Assembly (NCBI GenBank): GCA_017617315.1
Contig: JAFZWM010000053.1
Span: forward strand, 1 to 64,000
Origin: Bacteroidaceae bacterium
GTDB lineage: Bacteria > Bacteroidota > Bacteroidia > Bacteroidales > Bacteroidaceae
Length of the DNA: 64,000 nt
Direction: 5' to 3'
Made by a program: the position numbers and the translations under genes. Of this stretch, positions 1 to 7,500 are shown in pieces (the stretch's first letter is position 1; each line of letters starts with the position of its first letter). Below the pieces are notes generated by a model, which saw nothing but the letters and a program-made list of their open reading frames with translations, did no database searches and had not been told where the DNA came from.

Positions 1-1
1 G

Positions 2-133
2 AATGAATTCTGCTACAAATTCAACCGTAAATATTTCGGTGACAGGATGTTCGACCGGTTAGTTATCGCTGCCGTTTCGTATAAGCCTACGTTTGAACAC
101 AAATTATATAACGGCAGGGCGAATTGCGGATAA
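2..133 (+). CDS. IS1595-type (ISXO2-like) transposase, C-terminal fragment cut by the window edge
   Basis: The frame is open from the first base and ends in TAA at 131-133. It encodes about 43 residues with the NEFCYKFNRKYFGDRMFDRL pattern that I recognise as the C-terminal end of DDE transposases of the IS1595/ISXO2 group. Only the tail is visible, so catalytic residues cannot be checked. The stop overlaps the apparent TTG start of the next frame, which suggests the right end of the insertion element lies within the following tens of bases. No inverted repeat can be verified because the left end is outside the window. Confidence 0.7.
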   Translation, partial: NEFCYKFNRKYFGDRMFDRLVIAAVSYKPTFEHKLYNGRANCG

Positions 134-1275
134 TCATTAACATTTTTGTAAGAACTCCCAACTTGGCATATTTCGGATTGGTTGCTTTTTTAGTTGTGTT
201 TTGCTATTTTTGCAAAAGATCAATAAAAAAAACAGTTTTTGCATTCACTTGCGGTACATTTGCAGGTGGATTTGCCGTGATATTGCTGATGTTATGTTTA
301 GGGCATCTTGGCGCTTATATTCATGGTCTGAAATCTCTTGTCGGTGTTGCAGAGGCAGGTGCGGAGTCTCACAATATGAAGGCCATGATTTTTGTTGTTC
401 TGTATTTTGTAAAAATGATAGTAATATACGGAGGTACATTAGGCGTGTTTTTGTTTTTGCTGCGATTTTTAAATGTTCGTTTTAGAGAGTATTCTATTTG
501 GCAAAGAGGCTTAAGCCTTGTTCTTGTTTTTCTTGCAGGAGCATTGGTTCTCTTTTTGTTTTACGGATTACGTTGGATAGTCTTTTTGTATTCTATTCAT
601 ATTTTGGCATTGGCGTTATATTTATATCGTAATCAAAATCTGAAGTCTGCATTACTCTGTTTGACTGTAATCTACATGCTTTTTGTGATTCCTTTAGGTT
701 CTGATATGTATTTGGAAACCGTTGGCTATTATGCATTGTATTTGTCAACTCCGCTGGTTGTATATGTTATAGTTAACGAAATAAGAAGATATAGTTTGAT
801 GTCTGCCAAGTCGTTCTTTTTATTGTTCTTGCTTTTGTTTTTCTATAGGATTGGAGATAATATTCAGAAAACAGTTAGTGGAAAATGTTACGAAATACAG
901 AACAAGACTATTGGTGGAATAAAAATCACAAAAGAGCAGTTTAAGCAATACACCGAACTCGATTTGATAAGTCAATATCTTGATAAGGATAAATGTCTTG
1001 CTGTTCCTTCAACTTCCGACTTGTATATTGTCAACTCTGCGTCTGTATCTCCATTTGTTCTAAGAGTAAGAAATTGGCATTCTGCAGACAGAGTATATAA
1101 TGAAATGCAGAAAGCTTATGCTCGTAATAGGCAATTGCCTGTTGTTATTGTTGAGCATTATTCGAGCGATGCTGAGAACTCTGAATTTAGATTTGTAAAG
1201 TCGTATATTGATAGCTATAATCTTGTTTATAAAAGTGATGCTTATTCTGTTTATAAACCTGTAGAAGGCAAATAA
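124..1275 (+). CDS. Polytopic membrane protein, probably the 3' part of a gene truncated by the upstream insertion element
   Basis: The 383-residue frame has only a TTG start, which lies inside the transposase tail, so this is unlikely to be a natural N-terminus. Hydrophobic segments follow closely (about residues 14-29, 37-60, 88-115, 128-155, 160-215 and 225-245). A soluble C-terminal domain ends in FVKSYIDSYNLVYKSDAYSV. Polytopic membrane region plus a short soluble tail ending in Y-x-L-V-Y-x-x-D-x-Y-x-V-Y resembles Bacteroidota membrane glycosyltransferase-like proteins of surface-polysaccharide loci, but no catalytic motif is visible and this is only a resemblance. The gene is AT-rich compared with most of the window. 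It ends at a strong terminator. I infer that the true 5' end was replaced by the IS element. Confidence 0.6.
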   Translation: MRIIINIFVRTPNLAYFGLVAFLVVFCYFCKRSIKKTVFAFTCGTFAGGFAVILLMLCLGHLGAYIHGLKSLVGVAEAGAESHNMKAMIFVVLYFVKMIVIYGGTLGVFLFLLRFLNVRFREYSIWQRGLSLVLVFLAGALVLFLFYGLRWIVFLYSIHILALALYLYRNQNLKSALLCLTVIYMLFVIPLGSDMYLETVGYYALYLSTPLVVYVIVNEIRRYSLMSAKSFFLLFLLLFFYRIGDNIQKTVSGKCYEIQNKTIGGIKITKEQFKQYTELDLISQYLDKDKCLAVPSTSDLYIVNSASVSPFVLRVRNWHSADRVYNEMQKAYARNRQLPVVIVEHYSSDAENSEFRFVKSYIDSYNLVYKSDAYSVYKPVEGK

Positions 1276-1323
1276 ATGGTGTCGGCCAGCCATTGCGTAT
1301 CCGCAGATTTAATTTATAGGCAT

Positions 1324-1365
1324 AAAAAATCCTTGCAGAAAAATTCGTTTCTGCAAGGATTTTTT
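1324..1365. terminator. Bidirectional intrinsic terminator
   Basis: An 18-bp perfect inverted repeat (1324-1341 and 1348-1365) surrounds a 6-nt loop, with A and T runs at its ends. It serves both the plus-strand membrane protein and the convergent minus-strand lipoprotein. Confidence 0.85.
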
Positions 1366-1368
1366 GTT

Positions 1369-1848
1369 TTATTCTTCCTCTGCTGATTGCAAGGTTGATA
1401 TGTTATAACGCTGTTTTGCGTAATAGTCGTAGGCACTTGTTTCTTTGTACATCTTGAATAAATGACCTTGAACAGTTCCTTCCCAATAACCATCATACAA
1501 AGTATAACTGTCAATTGTTACATGCTGTCCAGCCATCAGACCATTGTCGTAGTCGTCATAGTAGTCCATGATGATTTTTCCGCCTCTTACATCCCATCTG
1601 AAATAGTTATAATCTACATAACCGCCAGGATATTGGTCTACTTGTTTTCCTTCTCGGTCGCTGTCAAAGTAAAGCGTTGTCTTATATGCCTTCTGACTGT
1701 GGTAGCCAACGTTAAGATACATTGCAAAGTCGCCGTACCAAACGCCCTCGAGCTCCCATCTGGTGGTTGTGTCAGAATCACATGCAGAGAATGTCATTAG
1801 TGAGAATGCCGCAACAAGCAGCATTAGCAGTTTTTTTATCGTCTTCAT
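1369..1848 (-). CDS. Small lipoprotein of unknown function
   Basis: 159 residues. The N-terminus (MKTIKK, hydrophobic core, lipobox FSAC with Cys at about 23) predicts a Sec/SPII lipoprotein. The mature part begins with Trp-rich sequence (W-ELEGVWYGD), like the first strand of lipocalin-type or META-like small barrels, followed by a Tyr/Asp-rich region. I cannot assign a family. It is monocistronic: convergent with the upstream gene through a shared terminator and divergent from the flavin reductase-like gene. A -7 element lies about 40 bp upstream of its ATG. Confidence 0.75.
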   Translation of the reverse strand: MKTIKKLLMLLVAAFSLMTFSACDSDTTTRWELEGVWYGDFAMYLNVGYHSQKAYKTTLYFDSDREGKQVDQYPGGYVDYNYFRWDVRGGKIIMDYYDDYDNGLMAGQHVTIDSYTLYDGYWEGTVQGHLFKMYKETSAYDYYAKQRYNISTLQSAEEE

Positions 1849-1886
1849 TTTATTTATCGATTCGTTAATAAAAATAGTATCGGTTG

Positions 1887-1894
1887 CAAATGTA
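1887..1894 (-). promoter_or_regulatory. Bacteroidales -7 element for the minus-strand lipoprotein
   Basis: Reads TACATTTG on the minus strand (consensus TAnnTTTG), 38 bp upstream of the ATG at 1848. I do not see a clear TTTG -33 box. Confidence 0.5.
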
Positions 1895-2001
1895 TAAAAT
1901 AAATTTAAATTTTTGTTGGTTGATTGCTATTTTTGTGCTTATTTGCAACGTTTTGCCCTACAAAATGGCTCGTCAAGTTATGAATGCACCGATTTTATGA
2001 T

Positions 2002-2009
2002 TACTTTTG
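2002..2009 (+). promoter_or_regulatory. Bacteroidales -7 element
   Basis: TACTTTTG, 28 bp upstream of the ATG at 2038. It lies inside the longer open frame that begins at 1984, which supports the downstream start. Confidence 0.55.
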
Positions 2010-2037
2010 CACCACGAATAACGAAAAACAATTTATT

Positions 2038-2550
2038 ATGAACAAACTTAATTTTGAGGTTCTTGCAAAAGAAAACGTGTTCGACCTTATAAACAAGGAC
2101 TGGATGCTGATAACCGCTGGCAACAGCAGCAACTTTAACACCATGACGGCTTCGTGGGGCGGAATGGGCTGGCTCTGGAACAGACCGGTTGCTTTTCTTT
2201 TCGTGCGCAAGGAGCGATTCACGCATCAGTTTATAGAGCAGAACAGCCGTCTTACACTCTCGTTCTATGCCGAGGAATACCGAAAGGCATTGCAGATTTG
2301 TGGAAGCAAGAGCGGCCGAGATACCGACAAGGTTGCGCTTGCCGGACTTACTCCGCTGGAGCTTGAAGACGGAACAATGACTTTCGATGAGGCCCGAATG
2401 ACTGTCTGCTGCCGAAAACTCTTCGCTACGGATATGATTGAGGCAGATTTTGCCGATGCCGAGTTGTACAAGAAGTTTTACAACGCTAATGCCGGCGGAA
2501 CGGATCATACTTTGTATATTGTTGAAATTGAGAGCGTTTATACAAAATAA
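2038..2550 (+). CDS. Flavin reductase-like FMN-binding split-barrel protein
   Basis: 170 residues from the ATG at 2038. A frame from 1984 exists but would include the promoter element and adds an unconserved extension. The protein matches the flavin reductase-like family: an N-terminal N-x-MTASWGGMG segment after a short helix, a central RP-x-AFLFVR strand and the G-x-xSGRDxDK motif near residue 85. Relatives bind FMN and reduce it with NAD(P)H or supply it to oxygenases. No partner oxygenase is adjacent, so the substrate is unknown. It is transcribed alone and followed by a terminator. Confidence 0.85.
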   Translation: MNKLNFEVLAKENVFDLINKDWMLITAGNSSNFNTMTASWGGMGWLWNRPVAFLFVRKERFTHQFIEQNSRLTLSFYAEEYRKALQICGSKSGRDTDKVALAGLTPLELEDGTMTFDEARMTVCCRKLFATDMIEADFADAELYKKFYNANAGGTDHTLYIVEIESVYTK

Positions 2551-2611
2551 TTGCACTCGTTATGGCAAAAATTGTATTGCGATTCTAACATGAAAATTGA
2601 GTAAACAGAAT

Positions 2612-2648
2612 AAAAAGTCGGCTTTTTTGTAGAGGCTGGCTTTTTTTT
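2612..2648 (+). terminator. Intrinsic terminator after the flavin reductase-like gene
   Basis: An 11-bp stem (2612-2622 with 2635-2645, two G-U pairs) is followed by a run of eight or more T. Confidence 0.7.
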
Positions 2649-2731
2649 CGCCTTTTTTGATATTTGTCAAGAAAAAGATGTTTAATAGCATATTTTTAGA
2701 GTTGTGTACTTGATATTTGTCATTTATGCCT

Positions 2732-2739
2732 TAGTTTTG
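2732..2739 (+). promoter_or_regulatory. Bacteroidales -7 element for the outer-membrane barrel gene
   Basis: TAGTTTTG, about 56 bp upstream of the ATG at 2795. A TTTG at 2716-2719 is closer than the usual 19 nt. Confidence 0.5.
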
Positions 2740-2794
2740 CCACGCTTTTTAGAAAATAGAAAAAGATTTGTTAAATTATTTAAAAACAATTATC

Positions 2795-3358
2795 ATGAAG
2801 AAATTTTTCTTGATGGCAGTTATCGCACTTGCTGCAACAACTGCAAAGGCTCAGCTTTGGGTCGGTGGTGAACTTGGTTTTTATAGCACTAAGACAGAGC
2901 GTGAAATGGGTGATTTGTCTGAAAAAATTTATGAGAATAAGACATTTACTTTCAAGCCTGAGTTGGTTTACGACTTGAATGAAAATTGGTCTCTTGGTAT
3001 TGGTGTTGGCTTCTATCATAATGATAATGAGAGAACTAATACTTGGTCTTTCGATCCTTTTGCTCGTTACAAGTTTGCTGAGGCTGGTGATGTAAAGTTC
3101 TTTATTGATGGTGGCGTTCGTTATCAGTCAGAGCATTTCAATGGAAGTGAATTGGATAATGCAGAAACTTATGGAGTATTTTTTAAGCCGGGTCTTTCAT
3201 ACGAGATTAGCGACAATGTTTGCTTCGATGCACACCTTGGTGATTTGAGCTATATGTTCAGAAAAGCTGATGTTGGTGGCGGTGTTGAATCAAAGACTAA
3301 TTCATTTGATTTGAAGGCTGCATCTGCATTCACTTTCGGTGTTTACTTCAAGTTCTAA
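2795..3358 (+). CDS. Outer-membrane beta-barrel protein
   Basis: 187 residues starting at MKKFFLMAV; a signal peptide with an AKA cleavage site is followed by QLWVGGELGF. The mature part has alternating hydrophobic/polar strands (GGELGFYS, SLGIGVGFYH, FFIDGGVRYQ, YGVFFKPGLSY) and ends with an aromatic residue (VYFKF), as expected for an 8-stranded outer-membrane barrel folded by the BAM complex. A frame nine codons longer exists but spoils the signal peptide. Likely porin- or adhesin-like; ligand unknown. Monocistronic, with promoter and strong terminator. Confidence 0.85.
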   Translation: MKKFFLMAVIALAATTAKAQLWVGGELGFYSTKTEREMGDLSEKIYENKTFTFKPELVYDLNENWSLGIGVGFYHNDNERTNTWSFDPFARYKFAEAGDVKFFIDGGVRYQSEHFNGSELDNAETYGVFFKPGLSYEISDNVCFDAHLGDLSYMFRKADVGGGVESKTNSFDLKAASAFTFGVYFKF

Positions 3359-3383
3359 TTCAGGACATTAGAAAACAAAATAC

Positions 3384-3427
3384 AAATCGCTGCTGTCTTG
3401 CCCAAAAAGACGGCAGCGATTTTTTTG
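3384..3427. terminator. Intrinsic terminator
   Basis: A 16-bp stem (3384-3399 with 3407-3422, one G-U) is followed by a T run. Convergent with the efflux permease gene, so it may act both ways. Confidence 0.85.
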
Positions 3428-3467
3428 TTTGTTAATCTTGGTTTCTTTGTTGATGTCCTGTTTTTTC

Positions 3468-4775
3468 TTACGGCTTTTTTAGTTCAAAACCTATCGATTC
3501 TATGGCTTCTCTTAGCTGTTCTTCAGATGCCGTGCCAGTTACTACGGCCTCCTTCGATGCGAGGTCTACGCTTGCGCTCGTAACGCCTTCAACCTGAAGC
3601 AAAGCTTTCTCGGCATTCGTGCGGCAGTGGTTGCAGTTCATGCCCTCAACAATATATTTTACTACATTCTGTTCGCTGTGGCACTCGTCTGATTCACATC
3701 CGCACGAACAGCTGTCCTCATCGTGATGATGCCCGTCGTGGCAATGGCAGTGATGTGCCTTGCGGAGTCCGAGTTTTTGCAGAACCATGGCATTTATCAG
3801 CATCAGAATCATCAGTATTGTGCAAGTCCATGCAAACCATCCGTCGCCCTCGTCGCAGCAAGCCTGTTGCAATGTCAGATGTTCAAGGAAGTTGACCGTT
3901 CCGCTAAACTGTAAGTAGTCAATCATATATCCGAAGGCAATCGAGCCGATGATTATCGATGCCAGATAGGTTGCGAGAGTGCGCATGCCAAGTACCTTTC
4001 TGATAACCAGCATTGAGGCGAAGTTGCATGCCGGGCCTGCCATCAGAAGCACGAGGGCTGCTCCGGGAGTAAGGCCTTTCATCATCAGAGCCACGGCGAT
4101 TGGAATACTTCCGGTAGCACACAGGTACATTGGCAGAGCAATGCACAAAACCAAAAGCATCGATGCGAGAGTGTTGCCGTTGAAGATGGCAAACATTTCG
4201 GCTGGTACGAAAACCGTAATCAGTCCGGCGATTATAAGACCAACGACAAGCCATTTGCCAATGTCTTCCATCATCTCGACGTAGGCATATTCTATGGCTT
4301 CGCGAAGCTTGTGCATAAATCCTTTGTGCTCGTGGCTGTGCCCGTTGTGCTCGTGGCTTTCGGCTTTGCCTGCCATCTCCTTGCTCGTATCGGTTATATT
4401 GACCATCGCTCCTCCAAAAACAGCAGTCAGAAGGGCAGCGATTGGGCGCACAATGGCAAAAGGTAGTCCCATAAGGCTGAATGTGGCGATTATGCTGTCC
4501 ACTCCGGTCTGCGGTGTGGCTATGAGGAACGAGGCTACCGCGCCTTTTGATGCTCCCTCTTTGCGGAGCGACATAGCTGTTGGAATTACTCCGCACGAAC
4601 ACAGCGGCAGCGGAATGCCGAACAAGGCAGCGTTAATGACACTGCGGAACGATTTCTTGGCAAGGAATTTTGTGTAATACCGTCCGGGAATGAACGAGTG
4701 CATGAGTCCTGCAAGCAGGAAGCCCAGCAGAAGGTAGGGCGACATCTCGTTGATTAGGTGAATAATTTCATTCAT
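3468..4775 (-). CDS. SO_0444-type Cu/Zn efflux permease with C-terminal HMA domain
   Basis: 435 residues. The membrane part has two permease halves of the YraQ/UPF0718 type: PLPLCSCGVIPTAMSLRKEG near residue 55 and a second half with ALPMYLCATGSIPI and MAGPACNF. The cytoplasmic linker is His-rich (HEHNGHSHEHK), and another His/Cys-rich stretch (HHCHCHDGHHHDED, CSCGC) precedes a heavy-metal-associated domain at about residues 374-433 with the GMNCNHC metal site (Cys 381 and 384). This matches the family annotated as SO_0444 Cu/Zn efflux transporters. Role: removal of excess copper or zinc across the inner membrane; metal preference cannot be told from sequence. Monocistronic. Confidence 0.88.
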   Translation of the reverse strand: MNEIIHLINEMSPYLLLGFLLAGLMHSFIPGRYYTKFLAKKSFRSVINAALFGIPLPLCSCGVIPTAMSLRKEGASKGAVASFLIATPQTGVDSIIATFSLMGLPFAIVRPIAALLTAVFGGAMVNITDTSKEMAGKAESHEHNGHSHEHKGFMHKLREAIEYAYVEMMEDIGKWLVVGLIIAGLITVFVPAEMFAIFNGNTLASMLLVLCIALPMYLCATGSIPIAVALMMKGLTPGAALVLLMAGPACNFASMLVIRKVLGMRTLATYLASIIIGSIAFGYMIDYLQFSGTVNFLEHLTLQQACCDEGDGWFAWTCTILMILMLINAMVLQKLGLRKAHHCHCHDGHHHDEDSCSCGCESDECHSEQNVVKYIVEGMNCNHCRTNAEKALLQVEGVTSASVDLASKEAVVTGTASEEQLREAIESIGFELKKP

Positions 4776-4817
4776 AATTAACTTTTGTTTTTATTATTGA
4801 TTTTTGTTTTCTGCCTG

Positions 4818-4825
4818 CAAAAGTA
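4818..4825 (-). promoter_or_regulatory. Bacteroidales -7 element for the efflux permease
   Basis: Reads TACTTTTG on the minus strand, 42 bp upstream of the ATG at 4775. Confidence 0.5.
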
Positions 4826-4867
4826 TGCAATAATTCTTGCAAGTGAAAGGCAAAAACGCCGATAGGT

Positions 4868-4960
4868 TTACAATTCACAATTGACAATTTCTTTAGTAGA
4901 GAATTGAAAGTTGAAAATTCACATCAAGATAGATTTTACATTGAGGCAAGCTATATTGAA
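4868..4960. repeat. Dispersed AT-rich leader repeat beside the 11-bp array
   Basis: Contains CAATTCACAATTGACAATTT followed by GAATTGAAAGTTGAAAATTC and ATCAAGATAGATTTTACATT. The latter two blocks recur almost unchanged at 35741-35794, again directly before 11-bp units. No gene is visible here. Confidence 0.75.
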
Positions 4961-5125
4961 GTAAGCCGATGCCAAGCCGATGCCAAGCCGATGGTAAGCC
5001 GTTAGTAAGCCGAAAGTAAGGGGATGGTAAGGGAGTAGCTACGGGGTAGGTACGGAGAAGGTTCGAGGAAGATTCGGGGAAGGAACGAGGAATGTACGGT
5101 GAAGCAAGCCGCACATAAGCCGTAT
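4961..5125. repeat. Array of 15 degenerate 11-bp tandem units with no indels
   Basis: Units begin every 11 bases: gtaagccgatg, ccaagccgatg (twice), gtaagccgtta, gtaagccgaaa, gtaaggggatg, gtaagggagta, and so on to ataagccgtat at 5115-5125. The pattern is roughly a weak start, A at position 4, four S positions and a purine-rich end. It fills the gap between the efflux permease and the Dabb gene and has no convincing open frame. Confidence 0.85.
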
Positions 5126-5220
5126 ATTTAGCGAAGGTTTACAACGAATATAGGTGAATTAAAGCCGATTTGACGTAACATCATAAGCCAAAAGTGCTGC
5201 GTGATGTTAATTTTTTTTCT

Positions 5221-5228
5221 TATATTTG
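5221..5228 (+). promoter_or_regulatory. Bacteroidales -7 element for the Dabb gene
   Basis: TATATTTG, 41 bp upstream of the ATG at 5270. It excludes the longer frame that begins at 5201. Confidence 0.6.
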
Positions 5229-5269
5229 CAGATGTAATTTTCACAAATAACAAATTAAAATATAAGATT

Positions 5270-5575
5270 ATGGTAAAACATATAATTTTGTGGACATTGA
5301 ATCCAGAACTCTCTGAGGCAGAGAAGGCAAGTGTGAAGAAAGGCATCAAGGAAGGACTTGAAGGCTTGGTCGGCAAGGTTCCAGGACTGCTTGAGGTTAA
5401 GGTGAACATCGACGGCCGTCTGGCTTCGTCGAATGCCGATGTTATGCTCGATAGTACGCTTGAATCCGAAGAGGCTCTGAAGAATTACGCCGTTCACCCA
5501 GAGCACGTTGCCGTGGCAAACGGAAAGGTTCGACCTTACACCGTTCAGCGTTCGTGCCTCGACTTCGAGATTTGA
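5270..5575 (+). CDS. Dabb-family (stress-responsive A/B barrel) protein
   Basis: 101 residues from the ATG at 5270. The sequence opens MVKHIILWTL and continues with LEGLVGKVPGLLEVKV, then D-x-x-L and HPEHVAVA-x-xV-P-Y. This is the ferredoxin-like dimeric alpha-beta barrel fold of Dabb proteins, whose members bind small organic ligands or act in stress responses. The length is typical (about 100). Monocistronic; specific ligand unknown. Confidence 0.85.
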   Translation: MVKHIILWTLNPELSEAEKASVKKGIKEGLEGLVGKVPGLLEVKVNIDGRLASSNADVMLDSTLESEEALKNYAVHPEHVAVANGKVRPYTVQRSCLDFEI

Positions 5576-5598
5576 CTTCTTCTCGGTGAAAAGGCTGA

Positions 5599-5648
5599 AA
5601 ATCCATCATCAAAATTCAAACTGAAGAATTGTGATGATGGATTTTTCG
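5599..5648 (+). terminator. Intrinsic terminator after the Dabb gene
   Basis: A 13-bp perfect stem (5599-5611 with 5632-5644) is followed by T-rich sequence. Confidence 0.75.
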
Positions 5649-5652
5649 GTTT

Positions 5653-6444
5653 TTATACTGATGATGTTGGCGACAGATTCTTTATGTTTCTGTTGTAATA
5701 TCTTTTTTGTTTTTTAAGGTTTTTCTTTCTTGTTTTCTGGATTTTATGCTTAATACGTTTTGCCGAATTGAACCTTTTCTTGTTGTATTTTTTGTTGAGT
5801 TCTTCTTTGTATTCTGCTAACTTTTTTAAGATTAGTATTGTTCCGTATGAATCATTGCTGAAAACCTCTTGAGTTTTGCGGTTTATTTCTGTTTGCTGAT
5901 ACATGTCAATATTGTCATATTCAAGCCAGAAAAACTCACTTTCTTTGTAGCCGACAATTTTGTTCTCCTTATTTATTACCGAATTGAAAAACTGGTACAT
6001 AAAGGTGAACTGTTCGTCGTATTCTGCAAGTTTTTCTGAATACAGAAAACATTTTTTTAGTATGATGTCTTTTCCTTTGTAGTAGGTTATTTTGATGATT
6101 GGCGTGTCGTATGATTTCTCTTCTGATTTCGTGCTTCTTACGAGATGTCTATTGTGTTCGAAGAACAGATTTCTTGCGTATTCGATACATGTTTTAGCCG
6201 AATCGTTGTCTAAAACAATCTTGCGTATTTTCCCGTTGTTGTTTGATTTCTGTTTTTCAACGTTGCAATATTTTCGACTGTAAACAAGTTGATTTTCGGT
6301 AATTGTAAAGTTACTTTCGAAAAAGATGTCGTTTATCCAAATGCTGATGTTTACTTTGTCGGCAAACAAATCGGATTTACATTTGGAGTTGGCGTTATTG
6401 CACAAGGTAAAGGCTAATATTGTGGCTAATCGTTTGTTTATCAT
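5653..6444 (-). CDS. Hypothetical protein with basic C-terminal tail
   Basis: 263 residues when started at MINKRLATILAF (6444). An ATG at 6474 exists but lies inside the terminator hairpin of prs. The N-terminus has a short hydrophobic stretch that could be a weak signal peptide. The body is Lys/Asn/Tyr-rich without a family I recognise, with alternating strands (ISIWINDIFFESNF, IKITYYKGKD). The last about 50 residues are strongly basic (KKYNKKRFNSAKRIKHKI). Composition is AT-rich against its neighbours, consistent with recent acquisition, but this is not proof. Confidence 0.6.
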   Translation of the reverse strand: MINKRLATILAFTLCNNANSKCKSDLFADKVNISIWINDIFFESNFTITENQLVYSRKYCNVEKQKSNNNGKIRKIVLDNDSAKTCIEYARNLFFEHNRHLVRSTKSEEKSYDTPIIKITYYKGKDIILKKCFLYSEKLAEYDEQFTFMYQFFNSVINKENKIVGYKESEFFWLEYDNIDMYQQTEINRKTQEVFSNDSYGTILILKKLAEYKEELNKKYNKKRFNSAKRIKHKIQKTRKKNLKKQKRYYNRNIKNLSPTSSV

Positions 6445-6458
6445 ATTGTGGATTCTGA

Positions 6459-6497
6459 AAAAATCCGGACACATCAGACAAATGCATCCGGATTTTT
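6459..6497 (-). terminator. Intrinsic terminator downstream of prs
   Basis: An 11-bp stem (6459-6469 with 6487-6497) is followed on the minus strand by a T run. Confidence 0.75.
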
Positions 6498-6516
6498 GTA
6501 TCCAGTCAGACCTTTA

Positions 6517-7455
6517 TTAAATAAGGTACTGAGAACTGATTGATTCATTGTCCATTACTCGGCGGATGGTCTCGGCAAACATCTCGGCTACCGAAATCTG
6601 CTTAACCTTTGCGCAACGGTCGGTGTAAGGAATTGAGTCTGTGAAGATTATCTCCTCAAGCGCAGAATCCTGAACACGGTCGCTTGCCGGGCCGCTCATC
6701 ACGCAGTGCGATGCGATGGCGCGTACAGAGTTTGCGCCCTGCTCCTTCATTATGTTTGCAGCCTTTGTTATTGTTCCTGCAGTATCAACCATATCGTCTA
6801 CGATGATTACGTCCTTGCCCTTAACGTCGCCGATAACCTGCATTGTGGCAACCACATTGGCCTTGGCGCGTGTCTTGTTGCAGAGCACAAGAGGGCAATT
6901 GAAGTATTTTGCGTATGTGTTGGCACGCTTTGAACCGCCTACATCTGGTGCGGCAATGCATAGTTCCTTCAGCTTGAGGCTCTGTACATAAGGCATCATT
7001 ACGGTTGATGCATACAGATGGTCTACAGGTACGTCAAAGAATCCCTGCTCCTGGTCGGCATGAAGATCCATCGTAATCAGACGGTCGATACCTGCAACGC
7101 TCAGCAAGTCGGCTACCAGCTTTGCGCCGATTGAAACTCTTGGTTTGTCCTTACGGTCTTGGCGAGCCCATCCGAAATAAGGCACAACGGCAACGATGCT
7201 CTTTGCCGATGCTCTCTTGGCTGCGTCAATCATAAGCAACAATTCCATCAGATTGTCTGAGTTTGGGAATGTTGATTGTACAAGGAAAACTACTTTTCCA
7301 CGGATAGACTCCTCGAATGAGACGGCAAACTCGCCATCTGCAAAGTGGGTGATGTCCATCTTACCTAGCGGACAGCCAAGGGCTGCGCAAATTTTTTCTG
7401 CAAGGTATCTTGTCTTGGTACCCGAGAAAACTCCAAAAGGTGCTCTTTCGCTCAT
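6517..7455 (-). CDS. prs: Ribose-phosphate pyrophosphokinase (PRPP synthetase)
   Basis: 312 residues, the usual class I length. It makes PRPP from ribose 5-phosphate and ATP for nucleotide, histidine and tryptophan synthesis in the cytoplasm. Visible signatures are FSGTKTRYLA at the N-terminus, the ATP-site segment YFGWARQDRKDKPR (93-106), metal-binding DLHADQEQGFF (130-140) and the PRPP loop VDDMVDTAGT (219-228). It starts 45 bp downstream of the second ThiE-like gene in the same direction, without an obvious TAnnTTTG of its own, so the two may share a transcript. A terminator follows. Confidence 0.97.
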   Translation of the reverse strand: MSERAPFGVFSGTKTRYLAEKICAALGCPLGKMDITHFADGEFAVSFEESIRGKVVFLVQSTFPNSDNLMELLLMIDAAKRASAKSIVAVVPYFGWARQDRKDKPRVSIGAKLVADLLSVAGIDRLITMDLHADQEQGFFDVPVDHLYASTVMMPYVQSLKLKELCIAAPDVGGSKRANTYAKYFNCPLVLCNKTRAKANVVATMQVIGDVKGKDVIIVDDMVDTAGTITKAANIMKEQGANSVRAIASHCVMSGPASDRVQDSALEEIIFTDSIPYTDRCAKVKQISVAEMFAETIRRVMDNESISSQYLI

Positions 7456-7500
7456 TATTTTGATTGATATATGTTTTTTTGTTTGTTCTGTCCAGTTCTT

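Noticed and set aside
4893..5114. 73-residue minus-strand frame over the 11-bp array
   Set aside because: The Pro/Arg/Ser-rich product simply reflects translation of the repeat; no start context or conservation signal.
4961..5125. CRISPR array
   Set aside because: Units are 11 bp, contiguous and degenerate, with no spacers and no cas genes anywhere in the window.
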